Shown here piece by piece: positions 9,097 through 17,475 of a DNA stretch of 64,000 nucleotides. Source of the stretch: Streptomyces asoensis (GTDB taxonomy: Bacteria > Actinomycetota > Actinomycetes > Streptomycetales > Streptomycetaceae); contig NZ_CP049838.1 in NCBI RefSeq assembly GCF_013085465.1, positions 9,424,001 to 9,488,000 of the forward strand. The letters run 5' to 3'. Numbering within the stretch: position 1 is the stretch's first letter; every line of letters starts with the position of its first letter. The notes beneath the pieces are model-generated. The model saw only the letters and a program-made list of their open reading frames with translations. It did not search any database and was not told where the DNA came from. Both the position numbers and the translations under genes were made by a program.

Positions 9097-10059
9097 ATGC
9101 AGGTCAAGGCGCCCGACCGAGCGACCACCGCGGACCGGCCCGCGGTGCGGCGCCCGGCCCGCCGACCCCGTACCGCCGCGCCCCGCCGGCACTCCCGCAC
9201 GATCCAGGGCCTCGGCTACGCGGCCCCCACGGCCGTGTTCGTCGCCGTCTTCTTCCTGCTGCCCCTCCTCCTCGTCGGGCAGATGTCGCTCAGCGACTGG
9301 CCGCTGCTCGCCGGAGACCAGGGCGGCAACGCCCCGGAGAACTACACCGACGTCACCGACAGCCCCCTGTTCTGGCCCGCCGTCCGCTTCACCCTCCTCT
9401 ACACAGGGATCGTCACGGTCGTCCTGCTCGGCCTGGCGCTTCTCCTCGCCCTGCTGGTGCAGGAGTCCCGCCCCGGCGCCGGCTTCTTCCGTACGGTGTA
9501 CTTCCTGCCCGGCGCCCTCGGACTCGCCTCGGCCTCCCTGCTCTTCTGGGGCCTCTACAGCCCCACCACCGGCCCGCTCAGCCGCGTCCTGGAGCGGCTC
9601 GGCCTCGTCGACGACCCGGTCTCCTTCCTCGGCACGCCGACCTCCGCCCTCCTGTCGACGGTGTTCCTCGTCGTCTGGAAGTTCGCCGGTTTCTACATGC
9701 TGATCCTGCTCGTCGGTCTCCAGCGCATCCCCCACGAGGTGTACGAGGCGGCCCGGATGGACGGCGCGCGCCGCGGCCAGATCTTCCGCTCCATCACGCT
9801 GCCGCTGCTGCGTCCGTCGCTCGCCCTCTCCCTGCTGCTCTGCGTGACCGGATCACTGCTCGCCTTCGACCAGTTCTTCGTCCTCACCAAGGGCGGACCC
9901 GACAACAGCACCGTCACCGTCGTGCAGTTGATCTACCGCGAGGCGTTCCAGCGGCTGAACCTCGGCACCGCGGCAGCCCTGTCGATCGTCGTGCTGGCCG
10001 CGCTGCTCCTCCTCAACGCCCTTCAATTCCGCGGTCTTCGCCGCGCCGACGAGTCATGA
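9097..10059 (+). CDS. Sugar ABC transporter permease (MalF/UgpA type)
   Basis: The 320-residue integral membrane protein has an Arg-rich cytoplasmic N terminus and six predicted transmembrane helices. The EAA loop EAARMDGARRGQIFRSITLP contacts the ATPase. It forms the transmembrane channel with the next gene product for import of the sugar bound by the lipoprotein. GGAG lies upstream of the ATG, and its stop overlaps the next start by four bases. Confidence 0.92.
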   Translation: MQVKAPDRATTADRPAVRRPARRPRTAAPRRHSRTIQGLGYAAPTAVFVAVFFLLPLLLVGQMSLSDWPLLAGDQGGNAPENYTDVTDSPLFWPAVRFTLLYTGIVTVVLLGLALLLALLVQESRPGAGFFRTVYFLPGALGLASASLLFWGLYSPTTGPLSRVLERLGLVDDPVSFLGTPTSALLSTVFLVVWKFAGFYMLILLVGLQRIPHEVYEAARMDGARRGQIFRSITLPLLRPSLALSLLLCVTGSLLAFDQFFVLTKGGPDNSTVTVVQLIYREAFQRLNLGTAAALSIVVLAALLLLNALQFRGLRRADES

Positions 10060-10904
10060 CCCGCTCGAGACAGGAGACTTCGGTGCTCACCAGAGCCCTC
10101 GGCCGGACGCCCTACTACGTCGTCGCCGGAGGACTGGCCGTCATCTTCCTCTTCCCGTTGCTGTGGAACGCCTGGGCCTCGGTCAGCGCACAGCCCGGCA
10201 CCGCGCAGGAGACCGGCTACGGCCTCGGCAACTACCGCACGCTGCTCGACTACGACGCCGGCCTGTGGCGGTACCTCGGCAACAGCACCGTCGTCGCCGC
10301 GCTCACCGTCGCGCTGACCCTCGGTGTCTCCCTGCTCGGCGGCTACGCCTTCGCCCGCTTCGACTTCCCGGGCAAGAACCTGCTGTTCCTGCTGACCCTG
10401 GCCATCCTCATGGTCCCGTACGCCACGCTCCTGATCCCGCTCTACGTGCTGCTCGGCAGGCTCCACCTCCAGAACTCGCTGCTCGGGCTGAGCCTGGTGC
10501 TGGCCATGTTCCAACTGCCGTTCGCCACCTTCATGATGCGTATCTCCTTCGAGGCGGTGCCGCGCGAACTGGAGGAGTCGGCCCTGGTCGACGGATGCGG
10601 CACCGCGGGCGCGCTGCGCCGGGTACTCCTTCCGGCGGTGCGACCGGGGCTGATCACGGTGGGGCTGTTCGCCTTCCTCGCGGCCTGGAACGACTTCATC
10701 GCACCGCTGATCCTCATCTCGGACAGCGAGAAGGCACCTCTGCCGCTGGCCGTCGCGAACCTGCGCCAGCAGAGCATGGGCGCCGTGGACTACGGCGCCA
10801 CCGAAGCCGGGGTGGTGGTGCTCGCCGTGCCCTGCCTGCTCCTCTTCCTGCTGCTCCAGCGGCACTACGTACGGGGCTTCATGGCGGGCGCGCTCAAGGG
10901 CTGA
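10056..10904 (+). CDS. Sugar ABC transporter permease (MalG/UgpE type)
   Basis: The 282-residue protein has six predicted membrane helices and a degenerate EAA loop (ELEESALVDGCGTAGALRRV), as in MalG-type permeases. It pairs with the preceding permease. The annotated ATG overlaps the previous stop (ATGA). A GTG at 10083 with GGAG upstream is an alternative start that would remove nine residues. Confidence 0.92.
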   Translation: MTRSRQETSVLTRALGRTPYYVVAGGLAVIFLFPLLWNAWASVSAQPGTAQETGYGLGNYRTLLDYDAGLWRYLGNSTVVAALTVALTLGVSLLGGYAFARFDFPGKNLLFLLTLAILMVPYATLLIPLYVLLGRLHLQNSLLGLSLVLAMFQLPFATFMMRISFEAVPRELEESALVDGCGTAGALRRVLLPAVRPGLITVGLFAFLAAWNDFIAPLILISDSEKAPLPLAVANLRQQSMGAVDYGATEAGVVVLAVPCLLLFLLLQRHYVRGFMAGALKG

Positions 10905-10924
10905 AGCCCTCGCACCCGCATGGA

Positions 10925-11006
10925 ACCCTCGCACCTGCACGCAAGCCCATGCACCTGCACGGACGGCCTGACGGACCACCTGCACGGCCATACCTGACGG
11001 ACCACC
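10925..11006. repeat. Short direct repeats between permease and GH127 genes
   Basis: The 129-base gap contains three copies of CACCTGCAC (10932, 10952, 10978) and two copies of CCTGACGGACCACC (10967-10980 and 10993-11006), 26 bases apart. No coding potential is evident. The repeats look like slippage duplications, but they could hold binding sites or reduce translation of the downstream gene relative to the transporter. Confidence 0.6.
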
Positions 11007-11033
11007 GAAGGGACGAACCGAAGGCATGAACTG

Positions 11034-12998
11034 GTGAGGGAGAACACGGCGCGGTCATCCTTTGTGCCGGTGGCGCCGACCCGGGGACGGCTGCGGCCGC
11101 TCGGCCTCGACGAGGTCCGGATCACCGGGGGTTTCTGGGCCCGGCGCCGGCAGACCAACGCGACCGCCACACTCGACCACTGCCGGGACTGGATGGAACG
11201 CGTCGGCTGGATCGGCAACTTCCGGGCCGCCGTGGAGGGCCGGATCCACCGGGACCGGCGGGGCCGGGAGTTCGCCGACTCCGACGTCTACAAGCTGCTG
11301 GAAGCCATGGCCTGGCAGGCCGGGCAGGCTCCCGGCGGTTCGCTCGACACGCAGGTCGCCGCACTCACCGAGGCCATCGCCCCCGCCCAGGAACCGGACG
11401 GCTACCTCAACACCGCCTTCGGCCGCCCCGGTCAGCAGCCCCGCTACAGCGACCTCGAATGGGGCCATGAGCTGTACTGCTACGGGCACCTGATCCAGGC
11501 GGGCGTCGCCCAGACCCGGGCCCGCGGCGAGGGTGAACTGGCGAAGATCGCCCGGCGGGCCGCCGACCACGTGTGCGCCACCTTCGGCCCGGGCGGCATC
11601 GAGGGCGTCTGCGGACACCCGGAGATCGAGACCGCCCTGGTCGAACTGGCCAGGGCGACGGGGGAGCAGCGCTACCTCGACCAGGCCGCGCTCTTCGTCG
11701 ACCGCCGCGGGCACGGCACCCTCGCCGACCCCGAGTTCGGCCGCGTCTACTACCAGGACGACCTGCCCGTCCGTCAGGCCAGGGCGCTGCGGGGCCACGC
11801 CGTCCGCGCCCTCTACCTCGCGGCCGGCGCCGTCGACGTGGCGGTGGAGACCGAGGACGACGCCCTGCTCGACGCGGTCGTACGGCAGTGGGAGACGGCG
11901 GTCGCCCGGCGCACCTACCTGACCGGCGGCATGGGCTCGCACCACCGGGACGAGTCCTTCGGCGACGACTTCGTGCTGCCGCCGGACCGCGCCTACTCGG
12001 AGACCTGCGCCGGGGTGGCCTCCGTGATGCTCAGCTGGCGCCTGCTGCTCGCCACCGGGGAGCCGCGCTACGCCGACCTGGCGGAGCGGACCCTGTTCAA
12101 CGTGGTCGCGACCTCCCCGTCCGAGGACGGCCGAGCCTTCTTCTACGCCAACACCCTGCACCGGCGCCGCCGCGGCACCGTACCGGCTCCGGACGCCGAC
12201 AGCCCACGCGCCGAATCGAGCCTGCGCGCCCCCTGGTTCGCGGTGTCCTGCTGCCCGACCAACGTGTCTCGGACCCTGGCACTGCTGCCCGGCTACCTGG
12301 CGACGGCGGACGACCACGGCATCCAGCTGCACCAGTACGCCGACGCCGAGATCGCCACCTCCCTCGCGGGCGGCCACGGCGTCGCGCTGCGCGTCCGTAC
12401 CGACTACCCCACCGGTGGGAGCGTGAGCGTAAGGATCGACCGGTCGCCGGACCACCCCTGGACGCTGTCGCTTCGCGTCCCCGCGTGGACCGAGGGTTCC
12501 CCCGCCTGGCTGCTCGACCCGGACGGCGCGCGCCGAGCCGTGGCACCCGGCACGGCCACGGTCACCCGGCTGTTCCGGCCCGGTGACGAGGTACGGCTCG
12601 CACTGCCCGTGATCCCGCGCTGGATCGCGCCCGACCCGCGCATCGACGCGGTGCGCGGCACCGCCGCCGTCCAGCGCGGCCCGCTGGTGTACTGCGCCGA
12701 GTCCGTGGACCTGCCGGACGGACAGGAGGTCGACGCGGTACGAGTGGATCCGTCCGCCGAGCCGCAGGACGGGCCGGACGACACGGTCCTGGCGCCCGGT
12801 GAACTCGTCGCCCCGCGAGACGAGCCCCGCGCCGCCACCTGGCCGTACCAGCCACTCGGCCAGGCCCCCGCTCCCACCGCCGAGCGCACCGGCATCGTCC
12901 TGGTGCCGTACCACTCCTGGGCGCGCCGAGGTCCCTCGACGATGCGCGTATGGCTGCCGACCACGACGGAACCGCCGACCGCGCGCCCCGGGGAGTAG
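11034..12998 (+). CDS. Cytoplasmic GH127 beta-L-arabinofuranosidase
   Basis: The 654-residue protein lacks a signal peptide and matches GH127 (DUF1680) along its length. Residues known in HypBA1 of Bifidobacterium longum to bind zinc and act in catalysis are conserved: E323 and C325 in SETCAG, and C406 and C407 in VSCCPTN, where the first Cys of the pair is the expected nucleophile. The family hydrolyses terminal beta-L-arabinofuranosyl residues, as in plant hydroxyproline-linked arabino-oligosaccharides. Being cytoplasmic and downstream of the importer, it probably cleaves sugars after uptake. A tiny ATG-AAC-TGG-TGA reading frame overlaps the GTG start. Confidence 0.88.
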   Translation: MRENTARSSFVPVAPTRGRLRPLGLDEVRITGGFWARRRQTNATATLDHCRDWMERVGWIGNFRAAVEGRIHRDRRGREFADSDVYKLLEAMAWQAGQAPGGSLDTQVAALTEAIAPAQEPDGYLNTAFGRPGQQPRYSDLEWGHELYCYGHLIQAGVAQTRARGEGELAKIARRAADHVCATFGPGGIEGVCGHPEIETALVELARATGEQRYLDQAALFVDRRGHGTLADPEFGRVYYQDDLPVRQARALRGHAVRALYLAAGAVDVAVETEDDALLDAVVRQWETAVARRTYLTGGMGSHHRDESFGDDFVLPPDRAYSETCAGVASVMLSWRLLLATGEPRYADLAERTLFNVVATSPSEDGRAFFYANTLHRRRRGTVPAPDADSPRAESSLRAPWFAVSCCPTNVSRTLALLPGYLATADDHGIQLHQYADAEIATSLAGGHGVALRVRTDYPTGGSVSVRIDRSPDHPWTLSLRVPAWTEGSPAWLLDPDGARRAVAPGTATVTRLFRPGDEVRLALPVIPRWIAPDPRIDAVRGTAAVQRGPLVYCAESVDLPDGQEVDAVRVDPSAEPQDGPDDTVLAPGELVAPRDEPRAATWPYQPLGQAPAPTAERTGIVLVPYHSWARRGPSTMRVWLPTTTEPPTARPGE

Positions 12999-13112
12999 GT
13001 GTGCACCGGTGCGCGACCGGCAGCGCACATGCGGCCGCGCGACGCCCGTCCAATACGTTCCACCCCCACGCGTGTCCGTCCCACCCCCCCACACACACAA
13101 ACGGAGCCCAGC

Positions 13113-15296
13113 ATGTCCCAACCCCCCACTCGCCGCCATCTGTTGAGGCTGGCCGCAGGGACCGCGGCCGCCGCCCCGCTGCTGTACCCGATTCCGGCGG
13201 CAGCCCGTACCGCCTCCACCTCTTCCACCGCCACGCCGCTCGCCGGGACTCCGGCACACGTCCCGTCCACCGCTGCCCCGGCAGCCGTCCCGGCGACCTG
13301 GGCGGTACATCCCTTCCCGCTGGACCAGGTGACCCTCGGCGACGGCGTCTTCCGCCGCAAGCGCGATCTGATGCTCGACTACGCCAGGGCCTACCCCGCT
13401 GACCGCATCCTGGCCGTCTTCCGGGCCAACGCCGGGCTCGACACCCGAGGGGCCCGGCCACCCGGCGGCTGGGAGACCGCCGACGGCAATCTGCGCGGCC
13501 ACTACGGCGGCCACTTCCTCACCCTCGTCTCCCAGGCGTACGCCGACACGCGCGAGGCGGCGCTGAAGACCAAGCTCGACCAGCTGGTGGCCGCGCTCGG
13601 CGAGTGCCAGCAGGCCCTGGCCGAGCACGGCTCGCCGAAACCGAGCCACCCCGGCTATCTGGCGGCGTACCCGGAGACGCAGTTCATCCTGCTGGAGAGC
13701 TACACGACCTACCCCACCATCTGGGCGCCGTACTACACCTGCCACAAGATCATGCGCGGTCTCCTCGACGCGTACACCCTGGCCGGGAACGCACAGGCCC
13801 TCGCCATCGCCTCGAAGATGGGCGACTGGGTGCACAGCAGGCTCGGCCGGCTGCCGAAGGCGCAGCTGGAGCGCATGTGGTCGATCTACATCGCCGGTGA
13901 GTACGGCGGGATGAACGAGGTGCTGGCGGACCTCCACGCCCTCACCGGACGGGCGGAGCACCTCGCCGCCGCCCGCTGCTTCGACAACACCTCGCTGCTG
14001 GAGGCCTGCGCCGGCGACCGGGACATCCTGGAGGGCCGGCACGCCAACCAGCACATTCCCCAGTTCACCGGCTATGTGCGGTTGTTCGACCACACGGGGG
14101 ACGAGAAGTACGCGGCCGCGGCCCGCAACTTCTGGCACATGGTGGCGGGACCGCGGACGTACAGCCTGGGCGGCACGGGTCAGGGCGAGATGTTCCGGGC
14201 CCGGAACGCCATCGCGGCCACCCTGGGCGACAACAACGCCGAGACCTGCGCCACGTACAACATGCTCAAACTGAGCAGGCAGTTGTTCTTCCACGAGCCG
14301 GACCCCGCCTACATGGACCACTACGAGCGGGGCCTGACCAACCACATCCTCGCCTCGCGCCGGGACGCCGCGAGCACGGTCAGCCCGGAGGTCACCTACT
14401 TCGTCGGCATGGGTCCGGGGGTGGTGCGCGAGTACGACAACACCGGCACCTGCTGCGGCGGCACCGGCATGGAGAACCACACCAAGTACCAGGACTCGGT
14501 CTACTTCCGCTCCGCCGACGGCAACGCGGTGTACGTCAATCTCTACCTCGCCTCCACCCTGCGCCTTCCGGAGCGGGGGCTCGTCATCGAGCAGGCGAGC
14601 AGCTACCCGGCCGAGGGCGTGCGCACCCTGACGTTCCGTGAGGGCGGCGGCACACTCGACCTGAAGCTGCGGGTGCCGTCCTGGGCCACGGCGGGCTTCA
14701 CGGTCGCGGTCAACGGCGTCCGGCAACAGGCTCAGGCGATGCCCGGCAGCTACCTCACCCTGAGCAGGAACTGGCGGCGCGGTGACCGGGTCACGGCCTC
14801 GGCCCCCTACCGCCTGCGCGTCGAAAGGGCGCTGGACGATCCCACCGTCCAGTCGCTGTTCCACGGGCCGGTCCTGCTGGTCGCGCGGAGCCGGGAAACG
14901 GCGTTCCGGCAGTTCTCCTTCTACCGTGACTTCACGCTCCGGGGCGACCTGGCCGACGCGGTCCGGCCCGAGGGGCGCCCCCAGCACTTCACCACACACG
15001 GCCTGACCCTGGCCCCGTTCCACATCGCGGACGACGCCGCCTACCACGCCTACTTCAGGCGTACCGAGCCGGTCGTCGTCTTCGGCGCCAGCGACTCGGG
15101 GGTGGCGAACCGCGCCCGCGGGGACGGCCTGACCTTCCTCGACGTCCTCTGGGAGCAGGCGCCGTTCGCGACCTCCGCCCGTTTCGTGGACGCGGTGCGC
15201 GCCGTGGCCGACGTCTGGCTGTCGGAGGGCCTCTTCACACGGTCCGAACGGGACCGGGTCGTCGCGGCCGCGGGCGCGGCGAACCTGCGCCGCTGA
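13113..15296 (+). CDS. Tat-exported GH127/GH146-like beta-L-arabinofuranosidase
   Basis: The 727-residue product starts with a twin-arginine-like signal (TRRHLLRLAAGTAAAAPLL). The catalytic toroid follows, with E377 and C379 in AETCATYN and C447 and C448 in TGTCCGGTGMENH. These are the zinc and nucleophile positions shared by the GH127 and GH146 families. A C-terminal beta-sandwich ends with a helical tail. It is probably an extracellular partner of the preceding cytoplasmic enzyme. ATG is chosen because it precedes the Tat motif and has GGAG eight bases upstream. The leader just before it is C-rich with a CA run. Confidence 0.86.
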   Translation: MSQPPTRRHLLRLAAGTAAAAPLLYPIPAAARTASTSSTATPLAGTPAHVPSTAAPAAVPATWAVHPFPLDQVTLGDGVFRRKRDLMLDYARAYPADRILAVFRANAGLDTRGARPPGGWETADGNLRGHYGGHFLTLVSQAYADTREAALKTKLDQLVAALGECQQALAEHGSPKPSHPGYLAAYPETQFILLESYTTYPTIWAPYYTCHKIMRGLLDAYTLAGNAQALAIASKMGDWVHSRLGRLPKAQLERMWSIYIAGEYGGMNEVLADLHALTGRAEHLAAARCFDNTSLLEACAGDRDILEGRHANQHIPQFTGYVRLFDHTGDEKYAAAARNFWHMVAGPRTYSLGGTGQGEMFRARNAIAATLGDNNAETCATYNMLKLSRQLFFHEPDPAYMDHYERGLTNHILASRRDAASTVSPEVTYFVGMGPGVVREYDNTGTCCGGTGMENHTKYQDSVYFRSADGNAVYVNLYLASTLRLPERGLVIEQASSYPAEGVRTLTFREGGGTLDLKLRVPSWATAGFTVAVNGVRQQAQAMPGSYLTLSRNWRRGDRVTASAPYRLRVERALDDPTVQSLFHGPVLLVARSRETAFRQFSFYRDFTLRGDLADAVRPEGRPQHFTTHGLTLAPFHIADDAAYHAYFRRTEPVVVFGASDSGVANRARGDGLTFLDVLWEQAPFATSARFVDAVRAVADVWLSEGLFTRSERDRVVAAAGAANLRR

Positions 15297-15317
15297 AGAA
15301 GGGGGCTGCCGCAGACT

Positions 15318-15333
15318 GGTAACAGCTGTTACC
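15318..15333. promoter_or_regulatory. Perfect 16-bp palindrome upstream of the toxin-antitoxin pair
   Basis: GGTAACAGCTGTTACC is identical to its reverse complement and ends eight bases before the antitoxin ATG. Ribbon-helix-helix antitoxins bind palindromes in their own promoters, so this is the expected autoregulatory operator. Confidence 0.7.
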
Positions 15334-15341
15334 GTCGGCCT

Positions 15342-15581
15342 ATGGCGAAGACACAGTTGGGTGCGCGCGTCGACGACGAGATCGCGGAGCTGGCCAGGGC
15401 CCGGGCCAAGGACCGTGGCCTGCCTCTCGGCGAGTACATCGCCGCCCTGGTCCGCGAGGACGCCGACGGGCTGCGTCAGCGCGGCCTGGACGCGGCACGA
15501 CGCTTCCTGGACGAGCACCAGTCCGTCTTCGACGAGGCCGAGGACGCCGACCGGCACGTCCCGGGAGCGCACGCCGCCTGA
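15342..15581 (+). CDS. Ribbon-helix-helix (CopG/Arc-type) antitoxin
   Basis: The 79-residue protein begins MAKTQLGARVDDEIAELA, a beta-strand-helix pattern of ribbon-helix-helix DNA-binding proteins. A second helix (LPLGEYIAALVREDAD) and an acidic C-terminal tail follow, the latter suited to bind a partner. It overlaps the following gene by one base (TGATG), so the two are co-translated. It probably represses the operon by binding the palindrome just upstream. There is no clear ribosome binding site, so initiation may be leaderless. Confidence 0.72.
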   Translation: MAKTQLGARVDDEIAELARARAKDRGLPLGEYIAALVREDADGLRQRGLDAARRFLDEHQSVFDEAEDADRHVPGAHAA

Positions 15582-15958
15582 TGGAACTCCACATCGACGT
15601 CCCCTGGATCCTCCAGGTCGCGGAGATCGCCGGCGCGGCCGACCCCACCCCCGAGGACTACGGGGTGCCGGTGGCGGCGGTCGCCTGCCACCGCGCCGAG
15701 CTGCTCGAGCAGCCCGTCTACGACGGCCCCTACGCCCGCGCCGCCGCCCTGGTGCACGTCCTCGGCCGCTGCCGCTGGCTCGAGCGCTCCAACATGGCCG
15801 TCGCCGCGGCGACGGGCGTGATGTACCTGGACGCCTCCGGGATCCCGGTCAAGCCCACCCGCGAGGACGCGGTGGCCCTGCGCGACCTCCTGCGGGATCC
15901 CACCTGCACCGCCGGAAGGATCGCCGCGCTGCTGCGCGCCTGGCCGCGAGCCACCTGA
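15581..15958 (+). CDS. Fic/Doc-like toxin component with degenerate active-site motif
   Basis: The 125-residue protein resembles the small Doc-like proteins annotated in Streptomyces as fic-family toxin components. The helix-loop-helix around residues 58-88 (LVHVLGRCRWLERSNMAVAA then ATGVMYLDASGIPV) aligns with the Doc signature. However, the HxFxDGN(K/G)R core is not intact, because a histidine is present but the Gly-Asn and following basic residue are replaced. If active, it would modify a target by AMP or phosphate transfer. With this motif it may be inactive, non-enzymatic or a variant. The call rests on size, overlap with the antitoxin and the flanking pattern. Confidence 0.6.
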   Translation: MELHIDVPWILQVAEIAGAADPTPEDYGVPVAAVACHRAELLEQPVYDGPYARAAALVHVLGRCRWLERSNMAVAAATGVMYLDASGIPVKPTREDAVALRDLLRDPTCTAGRIAALLRAWPRAT

Positions 15959-16036
15959 ACCCCGCACGGCTCACGGCCCACGACTTCACGGCTCTCGGCT
16001 TCACCGAACGTGCACACAACTGCACACGGCTCCACG

Positions 16037-16052
16037 TGAACTTAAAAGTTCA
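16037..16052. promoter_or_regulatory. Inverted repeat upstream of the flavoprotein gene
   Basis: TGAACTT-AA-AAGTTCA is a perfect inverted repeat with 7-base arms, AT-rich in a GC-rich background, 84 bases before the GTG of the oxidoreductase. It looks like a binding site for a MarR, HxlR or TetR-type repressor. No such gene lies in the immediate neighbourhood. Confidence 0.5.
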
Positions 16053-16136
16053 AGCGCTACGCTCGTCGGCAGTTCGAGTGGCCGAGGAAGCCCCCACGGC
16101 GCGCCGCTCGCTTCCCCCCATGCACAGGAGACGCGC

Positions 16137-17243
16137 GTGCGCGACGGCGACATAGTGGTGATCGGCGGAGGCTACGCGGGCGTCCGGCTGGCGAAACGAC
16201 TGGACGCGACGGCCCGGGTCACCTTGGTGGACCGCAAAGAGGTGTTCTTCCACCGCATCGCCTCGCTCCGGGCCGGCGTGCGCCCGGAGTGGTCGGTCAC
16301 CCCCTTCATTCCGTACGACCGGCTGCTGCGCGACGGCCGGGTGGTCGTGGGCAAGGCGGTCCGCATCGACACCGACGAACGGCAGGTCGTCCTGGCGACG
16401 GGCGAACGGCTTCCCTACGACGTCGTCGTGATCGCCACCGGCGCCGACTACCCCGAGCCGGCCCGCTTCACCGGCACCACCACCGAGGAGACGATCAAGT
16501 CCTTCGCCGGCCACCAGCGCAAGGTCGCCGCCGCCGAACACGTCCTCGTCGTCGGCGGTGGGCCCTCCGGCGTCGAGCTCAGCGCCGAGATCCGCCTGGC
16601 CCGGCCGGACGCCCGGGTCACCCTCGCCCACGCGGGGACGGCGCTGCTCAACTCCGCCGGCAGTGTGCGGGCCGGACGCCGAGCGCTGGCCTGGCTGGAG
16701 TCCCACGACGTGGAGGTGCGCCTCGACTCGTTCATGTCCCCCGGAAACGACTTCGGCACCTATCGCGACGCGCGCGGCAACGTCATCGACGCGGACCTCT
16801 CCTTCTGGGCGACGGGCACCACACCCAACACGCTCTGGCTGCGGCTGGCCGGACACGGTGACTGGCTGAACGCGGCCGGGCACATCAAGGTCGACCGGAG
16901 GCTCAGGGTCGCGGGGCACCCGGACGTGTTCGCGGTCGGCGACGTGAACGACGCCACCGAACTCAAGATCACCCCCGCCGCGCTGGCCCAGGCCGATCTC
17001 GCCGCGCACAACATCCGCGTCCACCTGAAGAGTTCCGGCAGGCATCGCAAGGAGCCCCGCTTCTACCGGCCGGTCCAACGCACCCCGCTCATCGTGCCCT
17101 TCGGCCCCGCCGACGGACTGACCGTGCTGCCCGTGCCGGGCGGCGAGAGCGCCGTACTGGGCGGACGCACCTCGGTGCTGGCGAAGGCGAAGACCCTTAT
17201 GACCCCGTACATGAGGCGCCAACTCGGCTACAGCGCCGGCTGA
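16137..17243 (+). CDS. FAD/NAD(P)-dependent oxidoreductase, NDH-2/AMID-like
   Basis: The 368-residue protein has an FAD-binding Rossmann motif near the N terminus (VVIGGGYAGVRLAKRL, residues 7-22), the ATG motif (VVVIATGADYP), a second nucleotide-binding motif (VLVVGGGPSGVELSAEI, 136-152) and the C-terminal FAD motif HPDVFAVGDVND (261-272). This layout is shared by type II NADH dehydrogenases and AMID/FSP1-like quinone reductases, which move electrons from NAD(P)H to quinones. The C terminus is short and weakly amphipathic, so peripheral membrane binding is possible. AGGAG lies upstream of the GTG. It is transcribed alone and may respond to the upstream inverted repeat. Confidence 0.85.
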   Translation: MRDGDIVVIGGGYAGVRLAKRLDATARVTLVDRKEVFFHRIASLRAGVRPEWSVTPFIPYDRLLRDGRVVVGKAVRIDTDERQVVLATGERLPYDVVVIATGADYPEPARFTGTTTEETIKSFAGHQRKVAAAEHVLVVGGGPSGVELSAEIRLARPDARVTLAHAGTALLNSAGSVRAGRRALAWLESHDVEVRLDSFMSPGNDFGTYRDARGNVIDADLSFWATGTTPNTLWLRLAGHGDWLNAAGHIKVDRRLRVAGHPDVFAVGDVNDATELKITPAALAQADLAAHNIRVHLKSSGRHRKEPRFYRPVQRTPLIVPFGPADGLTVLPVPGGESAVLGGRTSVLAKAKTLMTPYMRRQLGYSAG

Positions 17244-17286
17244 ACCACCCGCCCCGGGCCGCCGCGGTCGCCGGCCGTCGTCGGCC

Positions 17287-17308
17287 ACATGTCGGTCACA
17301 TGTCGGTC
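17287..17308. repeat. Tandem 11-bp repeat
   Basis: ACATGTCGGTC occurs twice head to tail. Each copy contains the palindrome ACATGT. It lies in the gap upstream of the DUF574-type methyltransferase, so a paired regulatory site is possible. Confidence 0.5.
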
Positions 17309-17475
17309 ACCCTCGGGAAACCGCTTACCGGTGTCGACTCGCCGCACGGAGCTGCCGATTTGGCCGAAACGGCATGCCGGGCGACGGCAAGCGCTCTCAA
17401 CTTCCCTGCCTGGAAAGAAAGTTCGCCTACGTTGGTGCCCTGATCATCTACGTAGCCGTGCAGGAGGCTTTTGCC

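Noticed and set aside
11055..15572. Very long minus-strand open frame (1505 residues) opposite both GH127 genes
   Set aside because: It is a shadow: the GC-rich codon bias of the sense genes removes stops on the other strand. It has no domain and no start signal, while the sense genes have intact catalytic motifs.
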